DNA of 64,000 nt from Egibacteraceae bacterium (GCA_030446745.1 JAUJMS010000001.1:199050-263049); one strand, 5' to 3'. Positions 28,071-37,319 are shown, numbered from the stretch's first letter. The notes: a model not told the origin generated them from the sequence alone. Numbers and translations are program-made.

Positions 28071-29078
28071 GTGACCGCTGCCGTGGCCGACAGCCACACG
28101 CTCGACCGCGTCGACGTCGATCTGCTCATCATCGGTGCCGGCCCCGCCGGGCTCTACGCGGCGTACTACGCCGGCTTCCGCGGCCTTTCCACCGCAATCA
28201 TGGACTCGCTGCCGGAGGCCGGCGGCCAGGTCACCGCGCTGTATCCCGAGAAGCTGATCTACGACGTGGCGGGCTTCCCGTCGGTGAAAGGCCAGACGCT
28301 CATCGACAACCTCGTCGCGCAGGCGGCGCCGTTCTCGCCGCGCTACCTGCTGGGCCACCGCGCCGAGCACATGCACCACGGCGACGACGGCACGGTCACC
28401 GTCACGAGCCACAAGGGGACGGCGGTCGTCAGCAAGGCCGTCCTCATCACGGGGGGGATCGGCACCTTCACCCCCCGCCCGCTGCCCGACGCCGAGGAGT
28501 TCGAGGGGCGCGGCCTGCGCTACTTCGTGCCGCGCCTGGACGAGTTGGCTGGGCTCGACGTGCTCATCGTCGGCGGCGGCGACAGCGCCTTCGACTGGGC
28601 GCACAACCTGGAGCCGATCGCCAAGTCGGTGACGCTGATCCACCGGCGCGACACGTTCCGCGCGCACGAGCACACCGTCGCGCAGGTACTCGCCTCCTCG
28701 GTCGAGGTGCTCACCTTCACCGAGGTCGCGCGCATCGACGGCGACGAGCGCGTCAAGGCGGTCGAGATCTTCAACAACCGCACCGACGAGCGGCGGGTGC
28801 TCGAGGTGCAGGCCGTCGTCGCCGCGCTCGGCTTCACCGCCGACCTTGGGCCGCTCACTCGCTGGGGCCTCGAGCAGCACAAGCGCCACATCGTCGTCGA
28901 CACGACGATGCACACCAACCTGCCGCGGGTGTTCGCCGCCGGCGACATCACCGAGTACGAGGGCAAGGTGCGGCTCATCTCCGTCGGCTTCGGCGAGGCC
29001 GCGACGGCGGTGAACAACGCCTCGACGGTGATCGACCCCGCGGCGAAGCTGTTCCCCGGCCACTCGTCCGACGTGTGA
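28071..29078 (+). CDS. Ferredoxin/flavodoxin-NADP reductase, thioredoxin-reductase-like
   Basis: 335-residue FAD/NADPH oxidoreductase of the Bacillus YumC / green-sulfur-bacterial FNR type. FAD binding: LLIIGAGPAGLYAAYYAGFRG and EAGGQVTALYPEKLIYDVAGFP. NADPH binding: VLIVGGGDSAFDWAHNLEP and HRRDTFRAHE. The closing FAD site is VFAAGDITEYEGKVRLI. There is no CxxC, so it is not a thioredoxin reductase. Start GTG 28071 with AAGGAA six bases upstream; the frame is open much earlier but overlaps WS/DGAT antisense. Its TGA overlaps the GTG of the methyltransferase, suggesting it supplies electrons to an enzyme in this operon. Confidence 0.9.
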   Translation: MTAAVADSHTLDRVDVDLLIIGAGPAGLYAAYYAGFRGLSTAIMDSLPEAGGQVTALYPEKLIYDVAGFPSVKGQTLIDNLVAQAAPFSPRYLLGHRAEHMHHGDDGTVTVTSHKGTAVVSKAVLITGGIGTFTPRPLPDAEEFEGRGLRYFVPRLDELAGLDVLIVGGGDSAFDWAHNLEPIAKSVTLIHRRDTFRAHEHTVAQVLASSVEVLTFTEVARIDGDERVKAVEIFNNRTDERRVLEVQAVVAALGFTADLGPLTRWGLEQHKRHIVVDTTMHTNLPRVFAAGDITEYEGKVRLISVGFGEAATAVNNASTVIDPAAKLFPGHSSDV

Positions 29079-29779
29079 CCATCCCGGTCCGCGCCCGCAA
29101 CGACCCGGCCCAGTACGACGATCTCGTCGATGCGTGGTGGGACGAGGGCGGCGCCTTCGCCGCGCTGCACTGGCTCGCACGGGCGCGGGCGCAGCTCGTA
29201 CCGCCCGCGGCGCGGGGGGCGGTGCTCGTCGACGTGGGCTGCGGCGGCGGCTTGCTCGCGCCACACGTCGGCGGCTACCGCCACGTCGGCATCGACGTGA
29301 GCGACAGCGCGCTTCGCGTCGCCCGCACGCACGGCGTCACCCCGGTTCGTGCCGACGCGGCGCGGCTGCCGCTGCGCGACGGCGTCGCCGACGTCGTCGT
29401 CGCCGGCGAGGTCTTCGAGCACGTGACCGACCTCGACGCGGTCGTGGCCGAGATCGCGCGCGTCCTGCGGCCGGGCGGCACGTTGGTGTGCGACACCATC
29501 AATGCGACGGCGTGGGCACGGTTCTCGCTGGTCGCCGTCGGCGAGCGCATGCCCGGCGGTCCGCCGCCGCGCTGCCACGACCCGGCGCTGTTCGTCCCGC
29601 CCGAGCGTCTGCGTGCGAGCTGCGCCCGCGCCGGCATCGAGCTGGCCGTGCGGGGGCTGCGCTTCTCGGTGCGCGACTACGCTGGGTACCTGCTGTCGCG
29701 GCACGGCGCCGTGCGCATGCTGCCGACCCGCTCACTCGCGGCGGTGTACCAGGGCTTCGGCAGAAAGACGTTCGCGTGA
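29075..29779 (+). CDS. Class I SAM methyltransferase, UbiG-like
   Basis: 234 residues. The SAM-binding motif VDVGCGGGLLAPH sits near residue 50, followed by HVGIDVSDSALRVAR, RADAARLPLRDGVADVVVAGEVFEHV and EIARVLRPGGTLVCDTIN. The start QYDDLVDAWWDEGGAFAALHWL resembles UbiG O-methyltransferases. Actinobacteria normally lack ubiquinone, so the likely target is another phenolic compound; the type III PKS three genes downstream could make it. GTG 29075 overlaps the reductase stop (GTGTGA). The next gene begins 7 bases after its stop. Confidence 0.86.
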   Translation: MTIPVRARNDPAQYDDLVDAWWDEGGAFAALHWLARARAQLVPPAARGAVLVDVGCGGGLLAPHVGGYRHVGIDVSDSALRVARTHGVTPVRADAARLPLRDGVADVVVAGEVFEHVTDLDAVVAEIARVLRPGGTLVCDTINATAWARFSLVAVGERMPGGPPPRCHDPALFVPPERLRASCARAGIELAVRGLRFSVRDYAGYLLSRHGAVRMLPTRSLAAVYQGFGRKTFA

Positions 29780-29786
29780 GGAGGCG

Positions 29787-30986
29787 ATGACCACCGACCC
29801 GCTCGCCGTGGCACACGGCTGCGCCGAGCGTTTCGCTGCCCGCGCCGCGGCGCACGACCGCGACGCGAGCTTCCCCAGCGACGACGTCGCCGACCTGCGC
29901 GCCGCGGGGCTGCTCGGTCTGCTGGTGCCGGCGCATCTCGGCGGCAGCGGCGCAGGCTTCGCCGACTACGTCGGGGTCGCGATGGCGTTGGCACGTGGCA
30001 GCGGCGCGACCGCGCTGGTGTTCAACATGCACGCCTCGGTGACAGGAGCGCTGGCCGGGGTGCCCGACGACCTCGCACGGTCGCTCGGCGCTCCGGAGTC
30101 GTTCTTCGCCGCACGCGACGCGGTGCTCGCCGCCGCGGCGGACGGGGCGCTGTACGGGGTGGCGATCACCGAGCGCGAGGCGGGCTCGCGGCTGTGGGCG
30201 CTGCGCTCGACGTATGCCCGTGAGGGCGACGGCTACCGCGTGCGCGGCGTCAAGTCCGTGTGCACCGGCGCCGGCCACCTCGACGGCTACCTCGTCGCCG
30301 CGCGCGCGGCGGCCGCGGCCGCCGACGCCGACCCGCGGGTCTCGTACTTCCTCGTGCCCGCCGGCGACGGACTGACCGTCGACGCGACGTGGGACCCGCT
30401 CGGGATGCGCGCGACCGCCAGCAACGGGCTGACGCTCGACGTGGCGGTGCCGGCCGACGCGCTGGTCGGCGGCGTGGAGGGGCTTGCCGTGCTGCTCGCC
30501 TACGCGCTGCCGCAGTGGTTGGTCGCCTCGTACGCGGCGGTGTACGTCGGCGTGGCGCAGGCGACGTTGGCGGCGGCGCTCGACCACGTCGCCAGCCGCA
30601 GCGTTGCCGGCACGCCGGGGGGGCTCGGCTCGGTCGGCTTCGTGCGCGCGCGGCTGGGGCGTGCCGACGCGCAGGTGGAGGCGGCGCGGACGGTGCTCGA
30701 GGAGGCCGCCCGTCGCGTCGACGCGGCGCCCGGCGAGCCCGAGACCAACCGTTGGGTCTACCGGGCGAAGCTGCTCGCCGGCGACGCGGCGGCGGAGGTG
30801 GCCGCCAGCTGCACCGAGGCGTGCGGCCTGGGAGCGTTGCGCCGCGGGGCGCCGCTGGAGCGGCTGTTCCGCGACGCGCGCAGCGGCGCGGTGATGCCGC
30901 CGTCGTCGGACGTGTGCGCCGACTTCTTGGGCACCGCCGCCCTCGGCTTGGACCCGATCACGGGAACGGAGGTACGGCCGTGGTAA
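29787..30986 (+). CDS. Acyl-CoA dehydrogenase-like flavoprotein
   Basis: 399 residues. The N-terminal helical domain (DDVADLRAAGLLGLLVPAHLGG) and middle beta domain (AITEREAGSR, RVRGVKSVCTGAGHLDGYLVAARA) are typical. The C-terminal bundle includes ALPQWLVASYAAVYVGVAQATL and PLERLFRDARSGAVMPPSSDV. The Glu near the C-terminus that is the base in medium-chain dehydrogenases is not visible at PPSSDVCADFLG, placing it in an atypical subgroup close to HsaA/DszC-like monooxygenases or Glu-less dehydrogenases. AGGAGG at 29779-29784 precedes ATG 29787. It overlaps the PKS start by 7 bases, so the two are tightly coupled. Confidence 0.85.
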   Translation: MTTDPLAVAHGCAERFAARAAAHDRDASFPSDDVADLRAAGLLGLLVPAHLGGSGAGFADYVGVAMALARGSGATALVFNMHASVTGALAGVPDDLARSLGAPESFFAARDAVLAAAADGALYGVAITEREAGSRLWALRSTYAREGDGYRVRGVKSVCTGAGHLDGYLVAARAAAAAADADPRVSYFLVPAGDGLTVDATWDPLGMRATASNGLTLDVAVPADALVGGVEGLAVLLAYALPQWLVASYAAVYVGVAQATLAAALDHVASRSVAGTPGGLGSVGFVRARLGRADAQVEAARTVLEEAARRVDAAPGEPETNRWVYRAKLLAGDAAAEVAASCTEACGLGALRRGAPLERLFRDARSGAVMPPSSDVCADFLGTAALGLDPITGTEVRPW

Positions 30987-32029
30987 CTGGCACGATCACG
31001 GGCCGCGGCTGGGCGGTCCCCGCCGAGATGCCGCAGGACCGGCTGTGGGACGGCTTCTTCCGCGACCACTACGCCGGCAGCGAGCTCGCCCGCAGGATCT
31101 GGCACCGCGCCGGCGTCCAGACCCGCCACGGCGTCGCCGATCCCCGCGAGGAGGACCTCAGCGGCTGGTCGACGGGCGCGCGGATGCGCCGCTTCGCCGA
31201 GGAGTCGCTGCCGCTCGGCAAGGAGGCGCTCGCGGGCTGCATGGCCGATGCGGCGCTGTCCCCCGCCGACGTCGACCAGCTGACGGTCGTCTCGTGCACC
31301 GGGTACGCGACCCCCGGCCTGGACATCCTGCTCGCGCGCGACCTGGGATTGCGCGCCGACGTCCAGCGCCTCCACGTGGGGCACATGGGCTGCTACGCGG
31401 CGCTGCCGGCGCTGGCGACCGCAACCGACGCGGCGGCCGCCCGCGGTCGGACGAGCCTGCTGCTGTGCCTCGAGCTGACCAGCCTGCACATCCAGCCGGC
31501 GACCGACGACGTCGAGCAGGTCGTCGCGCACGCGCTGTTCTCCGACGCCGCGGCGGCGGTCGCGGTCGCGCCGACCGCAGGCGGAGCGCGCGGCCTGGAG
31601 GTCCTCGACGTCGTCGCGCGCACCGACGTGAGCCGCTCCGCGCTGATGACCTGGGACGTCACCGACCTCGGCTTCCGCATGGGCCTGTCGCCGCGCGTCC
31701 CCTCGGTGCTCGCCGGGCACGTCGCCGACGTCGTCGGCACGCTCATGCGCCGCCACGGCGTCCCAATGGACTCCATCGCCCGCTGGGCGATCCACCCCGG
31801 CGGCCCGCGCATCGTCGACGTCGTCGCCGACCGGTTGTGCCTGCGCGACGAGCAGGTCGCCGACTCGCGCGAGGTGCTGCGCGAGCACGGCAACTGCTCC
31901 TCGGCGACGGTGCTGCTCATCCGCGACCGGATCGTGGGGCGCGGCGACCTGCGCCCCGGCGACACGGTCGTCGCGATGGCGTTCGGCCCGGGACTCACCC
32001 TCTACGCAGCGCTGCTGCGGATGCGGTGA
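30980..32029 (+). CDS. Type III polyketide synthase (chalcone-synthase-like)
   Basis: 349-residue homodimeric ketosynthase that extends an acyl-CoA starter with malonyl units into pyrones or resorcinols. The catalytic triad is visible: Cys138 in GHMGCYAALPAL, His272 in WAIHPGGPRIVD, and Asn305 in HGNCSSATVL. The C-terminal FGPGLTLYAALLRMR is the family signature loop. GTG 30980 overlaps the previous stop by seven bases. As last gene of the reductase-methyltransferase-dehydrogenase-PKS run, it suggests a small pathway for a methylated phenolic lipid or alkylpyrone, though the product is not deducible. Confidence 0.9.
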   Translation: MVTGTITGRGWAVPAEMPQDRLWDGFFRDHYAGSELARRIWHRAGVQTRHGVADPREEDLSGWSTGARMRRFAEESLPLGKEALAGCMADAALSPADVDQLTVVSCTGYATPGLDILLARDLGLRADVQRLHVGHMGCYAALPALATATDAAAARGRTSLLLCLELTSLHIQPATDDVEQVVAHALFSDAAAAVAVAPTAGGARGLEVLDVVARTDVSRSALMTWDVTDLGFRMGLSPRVPSVLAGHVADVVGTLMRRHGVPMDSIARWAIHPGGPRIVDVVADRLCLRDEQVADSREVLREHGNCSSATVLLIRDRIVGRGDLRPGDTVVAMAFGPGLTLYAALLRMR

Positions 32030-32108
32030 GCACCGCTCCGGGCCGAGCGACCCGTTTGCGCCCGCCGGCACGCGGGCATCGGCTGACCACCAGGCGAGGA
32101 GGGGCTCC

Positions 32109-32294
32109 ATGACGAAGCCGCAGCAGCCCGAGCTGCGCCGCACCGGCTACGGCGCGACGGACCAGGACAGCGCCGAGATCCGCGCCGGCGGCACGCCGCC
32201 GACCGGCGGCGACGCCGGGCCGGTCCCCGAGGACAACCAGCCCGGCCACCACCCCGAGGTCGAGCAGGACAAGCCGGAGCCCCCCACCGACTGA
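32109..32294 (+). CDS. Small acidic, proline-rich protein, 61 aa
   Basis: Starts MTKPQQPELRRTGYGATDQ and ends PVPEDNQPGHHPEVEQDKP. It has no hydrophobic segment and is Pro/Asp/Glu-rich, hence probably disordered. A strong AGGAGGGG just before ATG 32109 shows real translation. I have an impression of similar tails in other actinobacterial small proteins, but no function is known. It ends 22 bases before the convergent MinD-like stop. Confidence 0.65.
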   Translation: MTKPQQPELRRTGYGATDQDSAEIRAGGTPPTGGDAGPVPEDNQPGHHPEVEQDKPEPPTD

Positions 32295-32316
32295 CCTCGG
32301 TTCAGGCGTCGGCCCG

Positions 32317-33471
32317 TCAGGCGCGTTGCGACGGGACGGCGAAGCCGTCGGCCACGTGCGCCGCGAGTGCGAGGTAGGCGTCGCGGGTCGCGCGCTTGAG
32401 GTCGTCCAGTCCCGTCTCGGCGCCGGCCTCGAGGTACGGGTCCCAAGGGATGCGGACGACCGCGCGGCAGCGCTCGGAGAAGTGGTCCTGCAGCTTGCCG
32501 AGCTCGACCAGCCCGTGCTGGCGGCTCTGGTTGACCACCGCGACGCTGTTGGAGACGAGCCCGTCGTAACCGTGCTGCATCAGCCAGTCGAGCGTGAGGC
32601 TGGCGGCCCGCGCCCCGTCGAGGCTCGGGGCGAGGACGACGACGAGCTGGTCGGCGACGCCGAGGATGCCCTTCGTCGCGCTGTCGAGGATGCCCGTGCC
32701 GGTGTCGAGCAGGATCAGGTTGTAGTGGTGGTCGAGCAGCCCGACGGCGGTGTGGTACTCGTGCTCGCCGATGGCCTGTGAGATGTGCGGGTCGTCGTCG
32801 GAGGCGACCACCTCCAGGCGCGTGGCCGCCTGCGACGTGTAGGCCCGGATGTCGGCGTAGCGCCGGATGTGCTCGGCGTCGTCGAGCAGGTCCGTCACGG
32901 TCGCCGACGTCTCGCGGTTGACCCGGTAGCCGAGGCTGCCGGCGTCGGGGTTGGCGTCCAGCGCGATGACGCGGTCGCCGCGCAGGCTCGCGAAGGTGTG
33001 GCCGAGCATCAACGTCGTCGTGGTCTTGCCGACCCCGCCCTTGCGCGAGATCACCGCGATCCGCCGCGAGCCGGAGACCGGCGCCTTCACGCGGGCGACG
33101 AGCTGACGCCGCTCGAACTCCTGGCGCGACGGGCCCGGGTTCACCAGCCCGCCGGTCATGGCGTAGACGACGTGACGCCAGCCGCCTTCCGGTGGCTGAC
33201 CGCGGGGGCGCAGCATCGTCTCGGAGGTGATGGCGGCCGCGGTCGCCGGCGGCCGAGCGTACGCCGGCGAGGCGTGAGCGGGAGGGGTCCGGGGCGGTTG
33301 AGGTGCCGACCCGCCGATCGCCGCTTCCGTGGGCCGGGCCTGCGCCTGCCCGCCGTCGGCGTGCGCACCGTCCTGCGCCCACAGCAGCCCGATGTCGGCA
33401 GGCTGCGCGTCATCGCCGCCGGACGTTGCCGGTTCGCCGTCGCGGGTCGAGCGGGTGGCGTCTGAGCTCAC
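32317..33471 (-). CDS. MinD/ParA-like ATPase with Pro-rich N-terminus
   Basis: 384 residues. The first ~100 are low-complexity Pro/Ala/Asp-rich, then a P-loop ATPase: VISRKGGVGKTTTTLMLGHTF (deviant Walker A with signature Lys), VIALDANPDAGSLG (A'), and ILLDTGTGILDSATKGIL (B). A switch-like VSNSVAVVNQS follows. The layout resembles EspI/SCO5717-type MinD proteins associated with type VII secretion or polar organisation, but no ESX genes are here. GTG 33471 is preceded by GGGAGGA. Its start lies about 40 bases from the truncated IS1380 transposase. Confidence 0.85.
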   Translation of the reverse strand: MSSDATRSTRDGEPATSGGDDAQPADIGLLWAQDGAHADGGQAQARPTEAAIGGSAPQPPRTPPAHASPAYARPPATAAAITSETMLRPRGQPPEGGWRHVVYAMTGGLVNPGPSRQEFERRQLVARVKAPVSGSRRIAVISRKGGVGKTTTTLMLGHTFASLRGDRVIALDANPDAGSLGYRVNRETSATVTDLLDDAEHIRRYADIRAYTSQAATRLEVVASDDDPHISQAIGEHEYHTAVGLLDHHYNLILLDTGTGILDSATKGILGVADQLVVVLAPSLDGARAASLTLDWLMQHGYDGLVSNSVAVVNQSRQHGLVELGKLQDHFSERCRAVVRIPWDPYLEAGAETGLDDLKRATRDAYLALAAHVADGFAVPSQRA

Positions 33472-33559
33472 GGCGAGTCCTCCCCGGAAGACACCGCGGT
33501 CGCCGCGCAGCCTAGCCCACCGCGAGAGACGTCGGCGGGGGGGCCGCGGGCGATACTGC

Positions 33560-34516
33560 CGCGCCATGACCGCCGCCGGCCGCTCCGACCACGACGACGC
33601 CGACCGCGACGATCCCGACCGGGACCTGGCCGAGCTGCCCGTCGCGGACGTCGCCGTCGTGGCGGCGGGCGTGGACCCACGCGACGGCGGGCAACGCCAC
33701 CACCGCGTCGCGAACCCGCTGGTCAAGCGGGAACCCGACCGAGAACATGAGGTCGGCGTCGCGCAACGCGTCGACGAAGCCGTGCGACGCGCCGGCCGAG
33801 TCGACCCGCACCAGCGTGGGCACCCGCGTCGGGTCGACGGGCAGCTGGTCGACCAGCAACGCGAGCACGTCGTCGTGGTCGATGACGGTGTTGGAGCCGG
33901 CGTTGCCGGGCCGCAGCACGCCGGCCAACGGCTCGCCGGTGCCGTCGCCGTGATCGACGAACGACAGCAGCGGATAGAACCCGTAGCCGCCCTTGTAGGT
34001 GCCCGCCGCACGGTGCTTGTCGGAGTGGGCCGTGACGTGGGTCGCGTCGACATCGACGATCACCATCGCGTCGACCAGCGGCACCCCGGCACGGTCCCAC
34101 ACGACCTTGCGGGCCGCGGGGCGGGCGGCGCGGAGCCCGTCGACACCGAAGTCGTCGCCGGCGACCGCGTCCAACGTCCGCCACGCCGTCGCGTGCGACG
34201 CGACCGCGCTGAACAGCTCCGGCTGGTGGCGCAACACCGCCAAGTCCGAAAGACAGTGGCCGCCGTCGGCCAGCATCACCGCGACGTCGCGCAGCACCTC
34301 GCCCGGATCGTGCCGCGACCGTCGCTGGCGGCGCGACGACGGCCGCTGCCCCAGCGCGGCGGTCAGCCCCACCGCGTCGGCGACCTCCACGAGCAGTCCC
34401 GTGCCCGCGTGACCGACAACCCCCTCGCCGTCGCCGGTGACCACCACCCGACCCGACCTGTTGCTACGCTGCACCCGCAAGGTGAACCCCCTGTCCCGAG
34501 ATGCGTCCTTCGACAA
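33560..34516 (-). mobile_element. IS1380-family transposase remnant, 3' truncated
   Basis: The readable N-terminal ~270 residues match IS1380 transposases: TGLLVEVADAVGLTAAL, RDVAVMLADGGHCLSDLAVL, VIVDVDATHVTAHSDK with the first catalytic Asp, GGYGFYPLLSFVDHGDG, GEPLAGVLRPGNAGSN, and LVRVDSAGASHGF with the second Asp. The sequence becomes unrelated after about 33620, so the C-terminal third with the catalytic Glu is gone. The apparent frame continues to 33512 through non-family sequence. The start is TTG 34516 or a later GTG. No matching terminal inverted repeats are evident; the element is dead. It marks the left side of the less GC-rich island. Confidence 0.8.
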
Positions 34517-34641
34517 GCCGCATTCTCGCTGGCCAGGGGGTCTTTGCGTCTCAACCTCAACGGGGCAACAACGTCGTTAGCGAACGATCCGGGCTAGCAG
34601 CAACCACTTCAGTCACTAGCGCCGCCGCGTTCGCGCTCCTT

Positions 34642-35030
34642 GTGGCGCACCCGTGGATGTACAGCGACCACCACCCATACCTCGCCTAGGTGTGGTCGGT
34701 GTGTCTCGGGCTCTCGGAGGCGGTCAATGAGGCCGAGGACTAGGGGCCCCCGACCTTCCGCGCCTGCAAGAAGATGTTCGCGGTGTTCGGCGGACTCGAC
34801 GAGCGACCGTACAGCCTGGTGTTCAAGCCTAGGCCCGAGGAGCGGCCGGCGGTGATCGCCGACGAGCGGTTCTAGTCTCCACCGTACTTCGGTGCCGCGG
34901 GGTGGTTGGTCGTGGGACCTGACGAGTGCCGACGTCGATTGGGAGGAGGTCGACGACCTCGTCGAGTGTTCGTACCGCCCAGGTCGCGCTGAAGCGGTTT
35001 CACGGCGTCGTGAGGTCACCGAAGGGTGTA
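34642..35030 (+). pseudogene. MmcQ/YjbR-family pseudogene with three amber codons
   Basis: The translation shows a MmcQ/YjbR-like (DUF419) protein in pieces: HPWMYSDHHPYLA, then VWSVCLGLSEAVNEAED, GPPTFRACKKMFAVFGG, PYSLVFKP, VIADERF and SPPYFGAAGW in one frame, interrupted by TAG at 34687, 34741 and 34873. A shift near 34905 gives SWDLTSADVDWEEVDDLVE and another near 34977 gives AQVALKRFHGVV. Gene order along the pieces is intact. Function of intact members is unclear (small DNA-binding-like fold). Three in-frame stops plus two shifts indicate genuine decay rather than read error. Flanked by the IS1380 remnant and the TRAP operon. Confidence 0.8.
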
Positions 35031-35209
35031 GTCGCGCACGGCAACGTCAGGCCGAACTTCGATCAGCCCGCCCCGGGGGGGCGAGCTCGTCGAGAAAGCG
35101 GCTCGTTGAGAAGCCTGAGCCGTTAGTCTCCGTCATCCGCACGAGTCGGCGGCCGGAGCCGAAAGCAAGTCTCCGGCACGGCAACACGATCAAGACGGAG
35201 GCACGGGGC

Positions 35210-35911
35210 ATGGCCAACGACGAGTCGACGCCCGGGGTCGGCGACACTGTTGCGGTCACCCACGCGCTCGCGCGCGCGCGGGGCGCCCAGGAGCACACGC
35301 CCGAACCAGTGGCGCCGCTGCGCAGCGCACCGCGCTGGCTCAGGCCGCTGCTGGTGTATCAGCGTGCCATGGACCGAGTGAGTGACGCCGTCGGCGCACT
35401 GTCGAAGTACCTCGTCTTGGCAGTCGTGGCCGTGGGGTTCCTCAACGCGATGCTGCGGTACATCGGCCGCTTCGCGCACCGCCAGCTGACGTCGAACACG
35501 TACCTGGAGCTGCAGTCATATTTGTATGCCGCAGTGTTCCTGCTCGCGTTCGCCTACATATTGAAAAACGGCATCAACGTCCGGGTCGACTTCTGGTTTG
35601 CCAACCGCAGCGACCGCGCGCGTGCGCTCATTGACTTCATTGGCCACTTCGTCGGGTTGCTGCCGTTTGCTGCGCTCGGTCTGTGGGTGGTGTACGGCCC
35701 AGTTATGACATCGTGGGCGATCAACGAGGGATCGCCGGACCCGGGCGGACTGCCGCGGGCGCCGCTGAAGAGCTTGCTGCTGGTCGGGCTCGCGCTGCTG
35801 CTCCTTCAGGGGCTGGCCGAGATGGTCAAGCTCCTGGCGCGGCTACTGCAGCGTTCAGACCTAATCGTGGTCCCTGACGAGGGGCACGGCCCCCCGATTC
35901 GTGCCGAGTAG
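35210..35911 (+). CDS. dctQ: TRAP transporter small permease (DctQ type)
   Basis: 233-residue membrane protein with four hydrophobic helices ([68 protein letters not shown]) and a soluble basic N-terminus of ~55 residues. The segment [16 protein letters not shown] is a DctQ hallmark. It pairs with the large permease 35 bases downstream in a sodium-driven TRAP transporter. GGAGG before ATG 35210 sets the start; an upstream open frame from 34892 overlaps the pseudogene. Composition is less GC-rich than the rest of the window. Confidence 0.88.
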   Translation: MANDESTPGVGDTVAVTHALARARGAQEHTPEPVAPLRSAPRWLRPLLVYQRAMDRVSDAVGALSKYLVLAVVAVGFLNAMLRYIGRFAHRQLTSNTYLELQSYLYAAVFLLAFAYILKNGINVRVDFWFANRSDRARALIDFIGHFVGLLPFAALGLWVVYGPVMTSWAINEGSPDPGGLPRAPLKSLLLVGLALLLLQGLAEMVKLLARLLQRSDLIVVPDEGHGPPIRAE

Positions 35912-35946
35912 TACACGGGCAGCGCTGCCGCAGAGGAGAACCGTCG

Positions 35947-37284
35947 TTGACGCTTGAGCTGCTTGCCATCGTGATGTTCGTCGCGTTCCTGGCACTGCTG
36001 CTGGCGGGGTATCCAGTGGCGTTCTCGTTCGCTGGCACCGCCATCATCTTCGGGGTGATCGGCGTGGCCCTCGGCGTGTTCGACATCGAGTCGACGCGGT
36101 TGCTGTTCAGTCGCTGGCTCAGATCGATGACCGACCCGATCCTTCTGGCTATCCCGTTCTTCGTCTTCATGGGGGCGGTGTTCGAGAAGTCGGGCTTGGC
36201 TGAGCGGCTTCTTTCCACCGTCGGTCTTCTCATGGGCCCCGCGCGCGGGGGGCTTGCCCTGACGGTCGTCATCGTGGGCGCGCTGTTGTCAGCCGCGACT
36301 GGCGTCGTTGCAGCGACGGTCATCGTGATGGGCTTGATCTCGCTGCCGACGATGATTCGGTACAACTACAGCCACAGGGTGGCGTCCGGCGTGATCGCTG
36401 CCTCGGGGACGTTGGCGCAGCTGATTCCCCCCAGTCTGGTGCTTATCGTTCTCGCCGGCGTTGCGGGTGTCAGCGTGGGGGACCTCTTCGTCGGCGCGCT
36501 GATCCCGGGACTCATCCTGACCGGGCTCTACGCGCTGTACATCATCTATGTCGCATTCCGGCATCCCGAACGCGTTCCGGCGCTTCCCCCGGAGGCGCGG
36601 ACCATCAAGGGATGGGCGCTGTTCAGAGAGACCCTGGTCGCCGTCGTGCCGCCCCTGTTGCTCATCGTGGCAGTGCTCGGAACCATCTTCTTCGGCATCG
36701 CGTTCCCTACCGAAGCAGGAGCGGTCGGCGCGGTGGGCGCCTGCGTTCTCGCGGCCGCGAACAGGAAGCTGACCTGGAAGCTGCTGCAAGATGCCGGTCA
36801 AGCGACTGCGAACGTGACCTCACTTGTCCTGATGATCTTGTTCGCGTCGACCTTCTTCGGCCTGGTGTTCGACCTGCTCGGTGGCCAGCGCCTGGCGACG
36901 GAATGGTTGACCGGCCTTCCGGGCGGCTTCTGGACGTTCCTGATCGTGGCCAACGTGGCGGTGTTCATCCTCGGGATTAATTTGGAGTTCCTCGAGATCA
37001 GCTTCATCGCTCTGCCGATCTTCCTCCCCGCGGTGGCAGAGCTGGGCATCGACCCCATCTGGTTCCTGGTGTTGATGGCGATCAACCTCAACATCGCATT
37101 CATCTCCCCACCGGTGGGGTTTTCGCTGTTCTATCTGCAGACCGTGGCACCGAAAGAAGTGCGCACCATCGACATCCACCGCGGCGCGCTGCCATTCATG
37201 GGTCTGCAGTTGGCGGCCCTGCTCATCGTTCTGCTGTTCCCTCAGACCGTTACGTGGTTGGTCGACGTTTCGCAGGCACGGTGA
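35947..37284 (+). CDS. dctM: TRAP transporter large permease (DctM type)
   Basis: 445 residues with about 12 hydrophobic segments, the ion-coupled channel subunit. Blocks: [61 protein letters not shown] (characteristic of DctM), [17 protein letters not shown], and [19 protein letters not shown]. Start at TTG 35947 after GAGGAGAACC. It follows dctQ by 35 bases. The solute-binding protein is encoded convergently just downstream, completing the transporter. Confidence 0.92.
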   Translation: MTLELLAIVMFVAFLALLLAGYPVAFSFAGTAIIFGVIGVALGVFDIESTRLLFSRWLRSMTDPILLAIPFFVFMGAVFEKSGLAERLLSTVGLLMGPARGGLALTVVIVGALLSAATGVVAATVIVMGLISLPTMIRYNYSHRVASGVIAASGTLAQLIPPSLVLIVLAGVAGVSVGDLFVGALIPGLILTGLYALYIIYVAFRHPERVPALPPEARTIKGWALFRETLVAVVPPLLLIVAVLGTIFFGIAFPTEAGAVGAVGACVLAAANRKLTWKLLQDAGQATANVTSLVLMILFASTFFGLVFDLLGGQRLATEWLTGLPGGFWTFLIVANVAVFILGINLEFLEISFIALPIFLPAVAELGIDPIWFLVLMAINLNIAFISPPVGFSLFYLQTVAPKEVRTIDIHRGALPFMGLQLAALLIVLLFPQTVTWLVDVSQAR

Positions 37285-37287
37285 CGG

Positions 37288-37319
37288 CCGCGGGGTGCGC
37301 CGTTTGACGGACACCGCGG
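37288..37319. terminator. Candidate bidirectional stem-loop between dctM and dctP
   Basis: CCGC pairs with GCGG, then GGTG with CACC across a two-base bulge, and CCG with CGG around a TTTGA loop. It lies in the 68-base gap between convergent stops and could terminate either side, but no U-tract follows clearly. Confidence 0.35.

Noticed and set aside
32317..33471. Chromosome-partition ParA with parS/oriC nearby
   Set aside because: No ParB, DnaA, parS-like palindromes or DnaA boxes are seen; the Pro-rich N-terminus fits a different MinD group.
34487..34540. Inverted CCCCCTG / CAGGGGG pair near the IS1380 remnant start
   Set aside because: Considered as the terminal inverted repeat, but both arms are close together at one end and no copy exists at the other end.
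35210..37284. Amber recoding (TAG as sense) because of the three TAGs upstream
   Set aside because: TAG clearly ends conserved genes such as the enoyl-CoA hydratase and ctaC, so it functions as a stop.
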